Notes: generated by a model not told the origin, from the letters alone. A stretch of 64,000 nucleotides of DNA from Akkermansiaceae bacterium (GCA_019634595.1 JAHCBC010000001.1:744001-808000), one strand, 5' to 3'. Positions 38,677 to 47,900 are shown, counted from the stretch's first letter. Numbers and translations are program-made.

Positions 38677-38891
38677 TGCCCGCCGGATTCGCCTTCGATC
38701 CAGGCGTCGAGATCATGGCGTTTGATGCGGACACTCGCCCGCGTGCCGGGACCGCTGGGTTGGACCCGGCGGGCTTTCAGCAATCCATTTGAAATGGCTG
38801 CGCGAATGGTCGGCGTGGTGAAGCCGGTATATCGCGCAGCCTGAGGAATCGAGAGCCACTGAAGTGGAACATGATTGGTGCTTGCTGCCAT
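38673..38891 (-). CDS. Excisionase/MerR-like helix-turn-helix protein
   Basis: 72 aa. SIPQAARYTGFTTPTIRAAI followed by ARRVQPSGPGTRASVRIKRH and DLDAWIE is the layout of excisionase-family (AlpA/Xis-like) winged helix proteins: helix-turn-helix, wing with positive residues and a final 'D-L-x-x-W' helix. These proteins bend attachment-site DNA and often repress their own operon. First gene of the maintenance operon; a candidate operator (inverted repeat 39249-39275) lies upstream. Confidence 0.8.
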   Translation of the reverse strand: MAASTNHVPLQWLSIPQAARYTGFTTPTIRAAISNGLLKARRVQPSGPGTRASVRIKRHDLDAWIEGESGGQ

Positions 38892-39369
38892 TTGGTTGAT
38901 GAAGGTGTTGGCTTGTGTTGGAAAAGCTGTTGTTAGGCGCTGCTCGTCACGGAACCCGGCTCACCATCGGACAACGAGGAGCAGTGGTGCTCCGTATTCG
39001 GGTGAACAACGCCGCTCAGGGTGAAGGAAAGGGATGGGCTAGCAGAGAACATCGCCGAGGCGCATCCGGCGAACCTCATGTCCACATCATTGACGGGGAG
39101 GTGAAGGTATTGCTCCGCCGCCTTGACGGTATGAGAAGAGGCAGATTCCTGCTTTGTCAGAAGCAGGGTAGGGGACGCAGGCGGACCGGCCTGCCACCAT
39201 CCCACAAAAGCCGGATAGTCTCCGGAATTACTGATTTTCTCAGGTGAGCGTTCGGTTCGCATTGGCGAGCGAACGATGCACCCCGAGCGGGACTCTCTGC
39301 TACGATCAGAATTGTGTCGCCGACCTTCCGTGAATCTTCAGGACGACATGAAGAATTTTACAAAAAACT
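38892..39369. other. Intergenic region before the maintenance operon
   Basis: 478 bases without a convincing gene. A 109-codon minus-strand frame (38933-39262) lacks any domain and has a Ser/Pro-rich composition; I do not call it. An imperfect inverted repeat (CGTTCG ... CGAACG) is at 39249-39275. The last bases (about 39355-39380) are A/T-rich and end the neighbouring gene. Confidence 0.5.
39249..39275. promoter_or_regulatory. Imperfect inverted repeat, candidate operator
   Basis: CGTTCG and CGAACG arms of six bases flank a 15-base centre that pairs partly. It lies about 360 bases upstream of the excisionase start, in the only sizeable gap of this operon. The function is unproved; it may also be part of a terminator for the gene ending at 39370. 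Confidence 0.25.
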
Positions 39370-40773
39370 TTATTTCAAATAGTTGAGAAAATTATCTTCA
39401 CGCTTCTTGGTGCGTTCTACTCGTTCTGCGACGGCGGCTTGGAACGCCAGACGGTGAACAAGATGATGGCTGCTCACCTTGCGAAAACAGGAATCCCCGC
39501 GGATGAACTTTAGCAGCAGGCCCAGATCCTTGGGATCGGCGATCCATGGTTCGACCGTTTCTTTGAATTTTCCTGTCCGGCGGTTGAATGCCGAATAGAG
39601 CCGCTGGAGCTTTTCAATGGAAATATCTTCTGATGGAACGGAATCCCATATCGAAATTCGGTCCGTTTCACTCTCGAGGAACTTGCTGAATCTCTCATTG
39701 TCGATCCGCATCAACCCAAGCACTTCGGCCAGTTCGTTACTGCTTTCGATGCGACTTCCGAAAATCCGCATCGATTCCGTCACGACACCTTGCCAAGTCA
39801 TACGGTTTTTGGGGTTTTCGATAGATTTGAAAGGTGTGAGGGAAGCTGCCACCCAGTCATCGAGAACCGATTCCTCATCACTGTGGGTCACAATATGGAT
39901 AAGGCGGGTGGCGAGGGGACGATTCGCCTGAGCTAGATCTTCAAGCTTGAGGCGACTCAGTTCTAACAGGTCCACCGAGGCGGGAACCCACGTTGATAAC
40001 GAACGGTCGTACACGACGGGTTTCCATCGTAAGCCCGATGGCTCGAAAAGGGGAACGTGAAGAGGGATTCTCACTTGCAGCTCCTTCCCGTTGATCACTG
40101 GGATCCGAGCGAATTCACTGCGTCCCTGCAGCAGCTCGCAGAACGCTTGCGGACGGAGAGAACGCGGCATTGTTGCCAGGACAAACACAATGTTCTTGAA
40201 GGGATCAAGAAGGCGATTCTCCGTATCGGAACTTTTGCGAGGATCAGTCGACTGCAGATCATCGGCGAGACCTCCGAGAAACAAGCGGATCCTCCGGAGA
40301 TTCGACGACAACTGCTCCCAGCGCGTCTCTAACAAATCATCCCGATACCGCTCCTGGAGCTTCTTCCTATTCTCGACGAACTTCGCCGACATCATTTTGC
40401 CGGCGGGATGTCCCGGTGGCGGTGAATCGAACTTCCCCAAGGCGGCCAGCTTAAGCATGTATGAGTTCGTCCTCTGAAGAAGCGGCATCCCATCGGAAGC
40501 AGCGGAGTCCTTGTTCTCGGCAGCTTCTTCGGCGGCAAGGGCTGATTCAAATTTATCCTGATCAACACCGAAGAATCTCTTGAAGAGTTTCTTCGGGTCC
40601 CCCTGGCCTTTCTCCAGAGCTCGAACATATTGCTCGTTCGCGACAACCAGATCGACAGGGATGGCCAGCCGCTGCTCCGTCATGTTGCGATGAGCATTGT
40701 GTTCTTCTGCCGCCTGAATTTCGCGGCGAAGGGCGGTGGCCTTCCACTTCTCGAATTCTTCGTCGGGATTCAT
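39370..40773 (-). CDS. Unknown 467-aa protein, coupled to integrase
   Basis: Its start overlaps the integrase stop by four bases (ATGA), so it is translated with the recombinase. No family recognised; the N-terminal 90 residues are charged and helical (EEFEKWKATALRREIQAAEE), and the rest is mixed. No signal or membrane segment. Such coupled genes are often recombination directionality factors or DNA-binding proteins, but the sequence does not show which. Confidence 0.65.
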   Translation of the reverse strand: MNPDEEFEKWKATALRREIQAAEEHNAHRNMTEQRLAIPVDLVVANEQYVRALEKGQGDPKKLFKRFFGVDQDKFESALAAEEAAENKDSAASDGMPLLQRTNSYMLKLAALGKFDSPPPGHPAGKMMSAKFVENRKKLQERYRDDLLETRWEQLSSNLRRIRLFLGGLADDLQSTDPRKSSDTENRLLDPFKNIVFVLATMPRSLRPQAFCELLQGRSEFARIPVINGKELQVRIPLHVPLFEPSGLRWKPVVYDRSLSTWVPASVDLLELSRLKLEDLAQANRPLATRLIHIVTHSDEESVLDDWVAASLTPFKSIENPKNRMTWQGVVTESMRIFGSRIESSNELAEVLGLMRIDNERFSKFLESETDRISIWDSVPSEDISIEKLQRLYSAFNRRTGKFKETVEPWIADPKDLGLLLKFIRGDSCFRKVSSHHLVHRLAFQAAVAERVERTKKREDNFLNYLK

Positions 40774-41999
40774 GCGGAACCTTCCTTAGCGTCTTTCGCA
40801 AGCGGGTCCTCGTCAATCCTAGCGGATGGAGTGAGATCGGGGAGAACGGCGATGGCACGATCGAGTGCTTCGTCATGATGGCTGTATCGGGCGTGAATCT
40901 TGCTCGATGAATGGCCGGTGAGTTTCTGTCGAACATCGGCATGGATGTCAGCTTCGGCCAGCCAAGAGGCGAAAGTATGACGCAGGGCGTGGAAGCTTCG
41001 CGATGCCTTCAGGCCACCGGGCTGATCGATTTCCCGCGGAACTCCCGTCCGTTTCATAATGGCGATGAATTGCATCGAGGTGGTCGCAGTAGCCTGAGCC
41101 TTAAGTTTGGGAAAGAAGTCGCCTTTCTTCTCGCCGAGCCAAGAAACACAGGGAGGGGTGAGGGGGACAGTGATGACCTTTTTTTGTCTGGACGTTTTCG
41201 AAGGCATGATCACCAGCCGCGAGCCATCGACATGCTTCCGCGAAAGACTGAGAAGATCGCCGAGACGGAGTCCTGTGTGCGCAGCAATGAGGATTGCCCC
41301 GCGCCATTCTTCTGTCGTTTCTGGATGATCAAGCATCGCTCGGATTTCTTGGGCAGTGAACGGCGCGCGTTCGATGCTGTCCTCTTGGCGCAGGGACCGA
41401 GATTGCTTCGCCGGGTTGTGAGTGGCCACTCCCATTGCGACGGCATGTTCCATGACCCTTCGGAGGCTCGCCAGAGCCTTGTTGATCGTGGAGGCACGGC
41501 GATCGCCTTTCTTTCTCGCCTTACTGATGGCTGCGTCAATCTGGTCAGAGGTGAGGGATTTCACCGATGCTTTCATCGCTGAGGGTCCCAGGACCGCCTC
41601 AAAGAGATGGAGATCCTGTTCATATCCTCTGGCCGTGGAACTTCCTACATGGGGCTTCTGCTCCGCGATCCACTTCTCCCAGAACTCCTTCAAGGTCGAT
41701 TCATCGAAATCAGGATTGGCCAGCTTGTGGAGCCTGTGGACAAGTTCCTCAGCCCGCGTCAGCGTGAGTTCCCCTGCGGCGGCTTCCTTTGCCGCCGTTT
41801 CAATAATCCTGGAAAATGCTCGTGGAAGGGAAGACGCTTTTTTTGACGCGTCTCGTTCTTCCATCTCAAAGCCTGCGGCGATCCGTTGAGCCTCGCGTTT
41901 TGAAGAACAGCCAGTATCTCTCGACGTCCTGACTCCATCAGCCGTCTTGAACTTGGCGATCCAACTGTCACTGCCTGGCCGCTTGTAAAGGGTCGCCAT
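40770..41999 (-). CDS. int: Tyrosine recombinase (island integrase)
   Basis: 409 aa from the ATG at 41999 (42017 gives six more). Active-site residues are present: Arg in HTGLRLGDLL (about 245), His-x-x-Arg in FHALRHTFAS (about 336), His in LTGHSSSKI (about 360) and Tyr in ARYSHH (about 371). The N-terminal SAM-like core-binding domain is at about 60-180 and an Arm-type region at 1-60. It catalyses site-specific integration and excision by the island, at the tRNA 3' end found just upstream of its start. Orientation, with the gene reading away from the attachment site, is normal for such elements. Confidence 0.93.
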   Translation of the reverse strand: MATLYKRPGSDSWIAKFKTADGVRTSRDTGCSSKREAQRIAAGFEMEERDASKKASSLPRAFSRIIETAAKEAAAGELTLTRAEELVHRLHKLANPDFDESTLKEFWEKWIAEQKPHVGSSTARGYEQDLHLFEAVLGPSAMKASVKSLTSDQIDAAISKARKKGDRRASTINKALASLRRVMEHAVAMGVATHNPAKQSRSLRQEDSIERAPFTAQEIRAMLDHPETTEEWRGAILIAAHTGLRLGDLLSLSRKHVDGSRLVIMPSKTSRQKKVITVPLTPPCVSWLGEKKGDFFPKLKAQATATTSMQFIAIMKRTGVPREIDQPGGLKASRSFHALRHTFASWLAEADIHADVRQKLTGHSSSKIHARYSHHDEALDRAIAVLPDLTPSARIDEDPLAKDAKEGSA

Positions 42000-42082
42000 G
42001 GGCAGAAATGTAGACACAAATGAACAAAAATGAAGTAAAATGTGTCTACGTTGTTCCTAAGTGTCAGATAATTAGCAACTAA

Positions 42083-42123
42083 GATCCGTAAGGTCGTAGG
42101 TTCAAATCCTACTCCCGCAACCA
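42083..42123 (+). other. tRNA 3' end fragment = island attachment site (right end)
   Basis: Bases 42096-42123 form a complete T arm (GTAGG, TTCAAAT, CCTAC), the acceptor 3' strand TCCCGCA, discriminator A and encoded CCA. A tRNA of this kind needs the 5' acceptor strand TGCGGGA about 70 bases upstream; it is absent. The anticodon-loop-like bases just left of it (AAGATCCGT) have no matching 5' stem, so the crossover likely falls there. This is what remains after an element enters a tRNA 3' end. The intact gene should lie at the left end of the island, outside the window. The tRNA type is uncertain (Phe-like loop is one possibility). Confidence 0.8.
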
Positions 42124-42127
42124 ATAT

Positions 42128-42160
42128 AAAGCCCTGAATCTGAAAAGATTCCGGGCTTTT
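42128..42160 (+). terminator. Rho-independent terminator after tRNA fragment
   Basis: Stem AAAGCCC, one T/C mismatch, GAATCT, loop GAAA, AGATTC, GGGCTTT, followed by a T run. Clean GNRA-type loop. It begins four bases after the CCA of the tRNA 3' end, as expected for the original tRNA transcript. Confidence 0.8.
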
Positions 42161-42320
42161 CCTTTGATGGCATGGCGTAATTTCAGGAGGCTGTACCAAA
42201 GAGAATAAAGATGATATGGGGGGCTACCCAAAGATGGGGCGGGAGTCTTCCGGATGGAGGGGGGCTTGCATTTCATGAAATGCTTTCGGGAGCCTTCGCG
42301 TATCGGACGAAGCAGGTTGT

Positions 42321-42343
42321 GGAAATCTGTGAATGTCTGTGAA
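42321..42343. promoter_or_regulatory. Tandem TCTGTGAA repeats before the FG-GAP gene
   Basis: TCTGTGAA occurs twice with starts exactly 10 bases apart (42326 and 42336), one helical turn. The first lies in GGAAATCTGTG (42321-42331), an 11-base string that also occurs, on the other strand, before the propeller gene at 55790 (55716-55726). It starts 67 bases upstream of the ATG at 42388. Possible shared regulator site. Confidence 0.35.
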
Positions 42344-42387
42344 AATCTTTGATTGATCGTTTGTCCGGATCCCGAAATACTCCCTTT

Positions 42388-43566
42388 ATGAAACCCACCC
42401 TGATCCTTCCGCTGGCAGCCATGACCGGCACCATCGCCTTGGCCGCCGTCGTCTCCATTTCCTGGGAGACGAAGCAGCTCGACAACAATTTCTTCGCGGA
42501 GGGCGGTGCCATCGCCGACGTCAACAATGACGGCAAACCGGACATCATCTCAGGGCCGTATTGGTATGCCGGTCCGGATTTCAAGGAGCGGAAGGAGATA
42601 TACGACACGAAGTCCTACGACCCGAAGGTCTATTCGGACATCTTCCTCCAGTTCGCCCACGACATCAACGGCGACGGCTGGCAGGACGTCATGGTCTATA
42701 GCTGGCCGGGCAAAGGGGCTTGGTGGCACGAGAACCCGAAGGGCAAGGAAGGCCACTGGCCGAAGCACCAGGTGCTGGACATCGTCGATGGCGAGTCACC
42801 GCACTTCGTGGACATCGATGGCGACGGGAAGCTGGACATCGTCTGCGCCCAGAACGGCTCCTACGGCTACGCTTCGCCCGGAGCGGATCCGACCCAGCCA
42901 TGGACGTTCAAGCCGATCACCCCGCCGGACAAGTCCGTCTTCCGCTACACGCACGGCCAGGGCGTGGGTGATGTGGATGGTGACGGAAAGATCGACTTCA
43001 TCGAGAAGCGCGGCTGGTGGAAGAACCCGGGCAAGGATGGCGGCGAGTGGGTGCTGCACCCGGTGCCGATCCCCGGAAAGGGCGGGGCGCAGATGTACGT
43101 CTATGACTTCAACGGCGACGGGAAGAACGACATCCTCACCGTCATCGACGCGCACGGTTACGGCATGTCGTGGTTCGAGCAGACGGCGGACGGTTGGAAG
43201 GAACACCCCATCCTGACCGAGAAGAAGGAAACCTCCGCCGGCGGCTTCAATGAGACGCAGATGCACGGCGTCGAGTTCGTGGATGTCGATGGCGACGGCA
43301 TCAAGGACGTCATCACCGGCAAGCGTTTCTGGGCGCACGCACCGAAGGCCGATGGCACCGGTGACCCCGGCGTGAATGATCCCGCCACCCTTTTCTGGCT
43401 GAAGGTCACCCGTGAGAACGGTCAGGTGAAGTTCACGCCGAACGTGATCCACGCGGACTCCGGGGTGGGCGTGATGCTGCCATCCGGCGATGTGAACGGC
43501 GACGGCTTGGTCGATTTCCTGACCGCCAACAAGAAGGGCACCTTCATCCACATCCAGAAACGCTGA
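42388..43566 (+). CDS. Secreted FG-GAP/VCBS repeat protein
   Basis: 392 aa from the ATG at 42388, which gives a clean signal peptide (MKPTLILPLAAMTGTIALAA). Seven calcium-binding DxDxDG-type loops are spread along the chain: DVNNDGKPD, DINGDGWQD, DIDGDGKLD, DVDGDGKID, DFNGDGKND, DVDGDGIKD, DVNGDGLVD. These belong to beta-propeller blades as in VCBS/FG-GAP proteins. It is exported to the envelope or beyond, probably a binding or structural protein beside the oxidoreductase-like gene. First gene right of the island; a GC-rich hairpin terminator follows. Confidence 0.85.
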   Translation: MKPTLILPLAAMTGTIALAAVVSISWETKQLDNNFFAEGGAIADVNNDGKPDIISGPYWYAGPDFKERKEIYDTKSYDPKVYSDIFLQFAHDINGDGWQDVMVYSWPGKGAWWHENPKGKEGHWPKHQVLDIVDGESPHFVDIDGDGKLDIVCAQNGSYGYASPGADPTQPWTFKPITPPDKSVFRYTHGQGVGDVDGDGKIDFIEKRGWWKNPGKDGGEWVLHPVPIPGKGGAQMYVYDFNGDGKNDILTVIDAHGYGMSWFEQTADGWKEHPILTEKKETSAGGFNETQMHGVEFVDVDGDGIKDVITGKRFWAHAPKADGTGDPGVNDPATLFWLKVTRENGQVKFTPNVIHADSGVGVMLPSGDVNGDGLVDFLTANKKGTFIHIQKR

Positions 43567-43579
43567 TCCACTTTCCCTG

Positions 43580-43610
43580 CGGCGGCGGGCCATGGTCCGC
43601 CGCCGTTTTT
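43580..43610 (+). terminator. Terminator after the FG-GAP gene
   Basis: Nine-base arms CGGCGGCGG and CCGCCGCCG around an 8-base loop (GCCATGGT), then GTTTTT. It lies between the FG-GAP gene and the long oxidoreductase-like gene, so they are likely separate transcripts or partly attenuated. Confidence 0.75.
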
Positions 43611-43639
43611 CCTTTTTCCCAACCCATCCGTTTTTCCGC

Positions 43640-46600
43640 ATGAGACACCTGATCCCATCTCTCGCCCTCCTGCCGGTGCTGACCGCGCCGGTGTTCGCCG
43701 CCAGCTTCGAACTCAAGGACGGCGATCGCGTCGCTTTTCTCGGTGATGCCCTGATCGAGCGCGAGCAATACGAAGGCTGGGTGGAACTCGCTTTCACCAC
43801 CCAATTTCCGGACCGCAATGTGACGTTCCGCAACCTTGGCTGGAATGCGGACACCCCGGCCGGCGATTCGCGGAATGGCCTGAGCCTGCTGCAAGCCGGA
43901 CTGGAACCCCCGGAGGAAGGATGGAGGCAGCTCCAGAACCAGCTCACCACCTACAAGCCGAACGTCATCGTCCTCGGCTACGGCATGGCATCCTCCCTGG
44001 TGAAGGGCGGGACGCCGGAGCAGTTCCAGAAGGAACTCGACCGCCTGCTGGATGATGCGGCGAAGTCCGCCGGAAATGAAGTGCGCATCGTGGTGCTGGG
44101 AGCGCCACCGCGTTTCGAGTTCCCCGGCATCGCCGCGTCGGAGGCGGCGGCGCACCGCGAACGCCTCGCCGCGTTTGACAAGGTGCTGAAGGACACCGCG
44201 GCGAAGCGCAGCCTTCCTTTCGTTGCCCTGGCGGACCTCCCGCAGGAGGCGGCCTACACGCAGAACGGCATCCACCTCACCGGTGAAGGCTACAAGGCGC
44301 TGGCCCGCCATATCGAGAAGGGTCTCGGCTGGAAAGCCGGAGCATGGGACAAGGGCGACAGCGCAGCCGCCCTGCGCCGCCACATCCTCAAGAAGAACGA
44401 GTGGTTCTTCAACCGTTCCCGGCCGGCGAACATGGCCTACATCTTCGGCTTCCGGAAGAAGGAGCAGGGGAACAACGCGAAGGAGATCCCGCAGTTCGAC
44501 GCGCTCATCGCGGAGCAGGAGGCCGCCATCGCGAAGATGCGCGACCTTTCCAAGAACGTCGTGGTGCCTGACGCCCCGGTGCGCACGGAGTCCGCCTTCG
44601 CGAAGAATGTCACCCAGCCGCATCCCAACTTCACGGTGGCGGAGGGTTACGAGATCACCCTGTGGGCGGAGAACCCTCTCCTCCACAAGCCGACGCAAAT
44701 GAACTTCGACCCGTCAGGGAAACTGTGGGTCGCCAGTTCCGAAACCTACCCGCAGGTGGAGGTCGGCCAGACCGCGGATGACAAGATCATCGTCCTTTCC
44801 GACAGTGATGGCGATGGCAAGGCGGACAAGTCCTCCGTCTTTGCCGACGGGATGCTCATGCCCACCGCGGTGCTGCCGGGGGATGGCGGCGTGTATGTCG
44901 GCCAGAGCACGGACCTGCTGCACTTCAAGGACACCGACGGCGACGGAAAGGCGGATGTGAAGACCCGCGTCCTCAGCGGCTTCGGCACGGAGGATACCCA
45001 CCACAACATCCACACCCTGCGCCGCGGGCCGGACGGCCGCCTCTGGTTCAACCAGAGCATTTACACCCGCACGGACACGGAGACCCCGCATGGCGTCTTC
45101 CGTCTGAAAAGCGGCGGCATCATGCGCTTCGACCCGCGTGACTCGAAGATCGAGCCGGTCTTCTACGGCTGGTGCAACCCGTGGGGCCACCAGTTCGACA
45201 AATACGGCCAGTCCTTCGTCACCGACGGTGCCGGTGGCGCGGGCATCAACTGGGGCGTCCCCGGTGCGATGTATTTCACCTTTGCCAAGGCACCGAAGAT
45301 CCTCGGCAGCATCAGCCCAGGCAGCTACCCGAAATTCTCCGGCCTGGAGATCGTGGAGTCCGCGCACTTCCCGGCGGACTGGCAGGGGAACATGATCACC
45401 TGCGACTTCCGCGCGCACCGCATCGTCCGCTTCGGCATCGCGGACCAGGGTTCCGGCTACGCGGCGCAGGAACTGGGCGATCTCGTCCGCACGGATGATG
45501 TCAATTTCCGCCCCATTGACGCGAAGATCGGCCCGGACGGCGCGCTCTACATCGCGGACTGGTCGAACCCGATCATCAACCACGGCGAGGTCGATTTCCG
45601 CGACCCGCGCCGCGACCGCGAGCACGGCCGGATCTGGAGGATCACGAAGAAAGGTGGCCCGGTCACCAAGACGAAGGACTTCACCAAGCTTTCCGAAAAG
45701 GAGCTTCTGGAGTCGCTCGTCAGCGACAACCGCTACGACCGTGACCAGGCGACGGCGATCCTGTTCGAGAGCAAGTCCGCGACGCTGGATGCGGAGATCG
45801 GGAAATGGTCCGCCGGAGCGAAGGATGACCGCGTCCTGCTGGCGGCTCTCTGGCTGCAGCAGACACGCGACACGAAGGGGCTGGATGAAAAGCTTTTGGC
45901 CGCTGCTCTGAACAGTAAGGTGGGCGAGGTGCGCGCCGCGGCGGTGCGTGTCTATGGCGACTCCATCACCGATGGGAAGATCGGTCCGGAAAAGGCGATG
46001 GAGATCCTCGCGGCGGCGGTTGCCGATGACTTCGCCCGCGTCCGCATCGAGGCGATCCGCGCTCTTTCCAAGGTGCCCGGCGCGCAGGCTATGGACCTCG
46101 CCTTGAAGGCACTCGACAAGCCGACGGACCGCTTCATCGACTACGCTCTTTGGCTGAACATCCAGGAACACGGTGAGGAATGGCTCGCCTCGCCAGAGTC
46201 GAAGGAAAACGCAAAGGCGCTCGAGTTCGTGCTCGGCAATCTTCCTCCAAGCAAGGCGACCGCAGCCATTGCCAAGCTGTTCCCCAAGCCGCTGCCGAAG
46301 GATGGTTCCGGTCCATGGCTCGCGCTCGGCCTGAAGAATGGCGACGCCACCGTCCTCACCGCCATCTACGACCAGGTGATTTCGCAGGGCTTTGATGAGG
46401 CCATAACCCTGTCTGCCCTCCGTGGTCTCGGGGATGCCGTTTCCCAGCGCCAGATCAAGCCCGCGGGCGATGGCTCGAAGCTGCTGCCGCTCATCAATGG
46501 CGGCTCCGACGCCCAGAAGGTCGCCGCGATCTCGCTCGCCGGTGCCACCGTATCGTCCGACCTCATCCCGGCGCTGGTGGAACTTTCCGCGAAGGGGAAC

Positions 46601-47857
46601 CCGGCCATCCGTGGTGCCGCGATCAATGCCCTGGGGAACTTCCCGGCACCCGCCGCGAAGGCGGCCCTGGTGGCCGCCGCGGCCGATGGTCAGCCCGCGG
46701 ACATCCGCAGCCACGCCGTGCTTTCGCTGGCGAAGCATCACCGGGACACCGCCGTGCCACTCATCGCCGCTTACGCCTCCGGCATCACCGAGGCGGAGCA
46801 GGGCCGCGAGTTCTGGCAGAAGGCGCTTTCCTCGAAAGGCATCTCCAAACAACTGGCAGCAGTCATCACCGAGAAGAAATTCTCGCCGGAAACCGCCGTC
46901 GCATCCCTCCAGCACATCCCGGATGTGGCGGAGCATGACGCGCTCCTGAAAGTGCTGCGTGAGCAGGCGGGTTCCGCCCAGAAGACCTACGATGACGCCA
47001 CCATCAAGAAAATGGCCGCACAGGCCACGGAGAAAGGCGACGCCGCCCGCGGTGAAGCGGTCTACCGTCGTCCGGCGCTCGCTTGCACCGCCTGCCACGC
47101 GATCGGCGGGGCAGGGGGGAAGGTCGGCCCGGACATGACCTCCATCGGTGCCAGCGCGCCCATGGACTACCTCATCGAGTCCGTGGTGAACCCGGGCGCG
47201 AAGGTGAAGGAAGGCTACCACTCCGTCATCATCGAGACCAAGGACGGCAAGGCCATCATGGGCCAGCTCATCCGCAGCGGTGGCAGCGGCATGACCATCC
47301 GTGACGGCGCGGGCCAGGAGATCGTCATTCCGGAGAGCAACGTGGCGAAGAAGACGGACGCCGGCAGCCTCATGCCCGGCAACCTGATCGCCGGACTTCC
47401 GGAGAACGACGTGAACGACCTGTTCAAGTTCCTTTCCCAACTCGGCAAGCCCGGTGACTACGACGCCACCAAGAGCAAGGCCCCGAAGGTGTGGGCCGTG
47501 CTGGGCCTCACCACGGACCTCCAGGAGAAAGCCTCCGCCGGAGATCCTTCCCTGGGCTGGACGCCTGTCACCGCCACCGTGAACGGACGCCTGCTCCCGG
47601 AGGATGTCGCCGCCATGGCTCCCAGCTCCAGTGAGATCATGGCCGGAACGAAGCTCCAGCTTTCCGAAGCGGCGAAGATCCAGCTCACCTTCGCGGATGG
47701 CTTCAAGCCGACCGACATCTGGATCAACGGCAAGTCCGCCCCCAGCGGCACCGCCGACCTCCAGCCGGGCATCCACAAGATCGTCGTGCGTGCTCCGAAG
47801 GGAGGCAAGGCCATGCGGATGACCTGCGAATCCGGCACCTTCCTGCCCGAGTGGTGA
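43640..47857 (+). CDS. Secreted PVC-type beta-propeller/HEAT/cytochrome c protein with SGNH-like N-terminus
   Basis: 1,405 aa from the ATG at 43640, giving a clear signal peptide (ends APVFAAS). Order: SGNH-like domain (25-240); propeller of the PVC dehydrogenase type (about 330-680; PTQMNFDPSGKLWVASSETY, SDGDGKAD, DGRLWFNQSIY); HEAT-like helical repeats (about 700-1130); a c-type haem site CTACHAIGGAGGKVGPDM (about 1149); a C-terminal beta domain. The SGNH part lacks the nucleophile: FLGDALIE has Ala where GDS has Ser, and DxxH is altered to NGIH. Such proteins are abundant in Verrucomicrobia and Planctomycetes and are thought to oxidise sugars or polymers outside the cell; the substrate is unknown. 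A strong hairpin terminator follows. Confidence 0.87.
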   Translation: MRHLIPSLALLPVLTAPVFAASFELKDGDRVAFLGDALIEREQYEGWVELAFTTQFPDRNVTFRNLGWNADTPAGDSRNGLSLLQAGLEPPEEGWRQLQNQLTTYKPNVIVLGYGMASSLVKGGTPEQFQKELDRLLDDAAKSAGNEVRIVVLGAPPRFEFPGIAASEAAAHRERLAAFDKVLKDTAAKRSLPFVALADLPQEAAYTQNGIHLTGEGYKALARHIEKGLGWKAGAWDKGDSAAALRRHILKKNEWFFNRSRPANMAYIFGFRKKEQGNNAKEIPQFDALIAEQEAAIAKMRDLSKNVVVPDAPVRTESAFAKNVTQPHPNFTVAEGYEITLWAENPLLHKPTQMNFDPSGKLWVASSETYPQVEVGQTADDKIIVLSDSDGDGKADKSSVFADGMLMPTAVLPGDGGVYVGQSTDLLHFKDTDGDGKADVKTRVLSGFGTEDTHHNIHTLRRGPDGRLWFNQSIYTRTDTETPHGVFRLKSGGIMRFDPRDSKIEPVFYGWCNPWGHQFDKYGQSFVTDGAGGAGINWGVPGAMYFTFAKAPKILGSISPGSYPKFSGLEIVESAHFPADWQGNMITCDFRAHRIVRFGIADQGSGYAAQELGDLVRTDDVNFRPIDAKIGPDGALYIADWSNPIINHGEVDFRDPRRDREHGRIWRITKKGGPVTKTKDFTKLSEKELLESLVSDNRYDRDQATAILFESKSATLDAEIGKWSAGAKDDRVLLAALWLQQTRDTKGLDEKLLAAALNSKVGEVRAAAVRVYGDSITDGKIGPEKAMEILAAAVADDFARVRIEAIRALSKVPGAQAMDLALKALDKPTDRFIDYALWLNIQEHGEEWLASPESKENAKALEFVLGNLPPSKATAAIAKLFPKPLPKDGSGPWLALGLKNGDATVLTAIYDQVISQGFDEAITLSALRGLGDAVSQRQIKPAGDGSKLLPLINGGSDAQKVAAISLAGATVSSDLIPALVELSAKGNPAIRGAAINALGNFPAPAAKAALVAAAADGQPADIRSHAVLSLAKHHRDTAVPLIAAYASGITEAEQGREFWQKALSSKGISKQLAAVITEKKFSPETAVASLQHIPDVAEHDALLKVLREQAGSAQKTYDDATIKKMAAQATEKGDAARGEAVYRRPALACTACHAIGGAGGKVGPDMTSIGASAPMDYLIESVVNPGAKVKEGYHSVIIETKDGKAIMGQLIRSGGSGMTIRDGAGQEIVIPESNVAKKTDAGSLMPGNLIAGLPENDVNDLFKFLSQLGKPGDYDATKSKAPKVWAVLGLTTDLQEKASAGDPSLGWTPVTATVNGRLLPEDVAAMAPSSSEIMAGTKLQLSEAAKIQLTFADGFKPTDIWINGKSAPSGTADLQPGIHKIVVRAPKGGKAMRMTCESGTFLPEW

Positions 47858-47866
47858 TCCCGATTT

Positions 47867-47900
47867 CCGCGCCCGGCAAGTCTCCGGGCGCGGTTTCCTT
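47867..47900 (+). terminator. Rho-independent terminator
   Basis: Perfect ten-base arms CCGCGCCCGG and CCGGGCGCGG with a seven-base loop, followed by TTTCCTTT. It follows the cytochrome-type gene and precedes the beta-helix gene. Confidence 0.78.

Larger units (their letters stand above)
1..42123. mobile_element. Integrated genomic island, right part (left end outside window)
   Basis: The right border is defined by a tyrosine recombinase gene whose start lies about 60 to 120 bases from a tRNA 3' end lacking its 5' half. Inside are an excisionase-like gene, a primase-like gene, a DUF3987 ATPase and an antirepressor, which is the maintenance set of an integrative element. Defence-type operons fill the rest. 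Right of the border, gene content changes abruptly to secreted metabolic proteins. The left border, and therefore the intact tRNA and the full size, cannot be seen. It is inferred, not shown, that everything from base 1 belongs to one element rather than several nested ones. Confidence 0.72.

Noticed and set aside
38933..39262. 109-codon minus-strand frame upstream of the excisionase gene
   Set aside because: Ser/Pro-rich with no recognised domain and no supporting spacing.
42046..42123. Intact tRNA gene at the island edge
   Set aside because: The 5' acceptor strand (TGCGGGA) and D arm are missing; only the 3' end is present.
41759..42199. Minus-strand 146-codon frame reading through the tRNA fragment
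   Set aside because: It contains the peptide GVGFEPTTLRI, the well-known false translation of tRNA 3' ends; no protein family and overlaps the integrase start.
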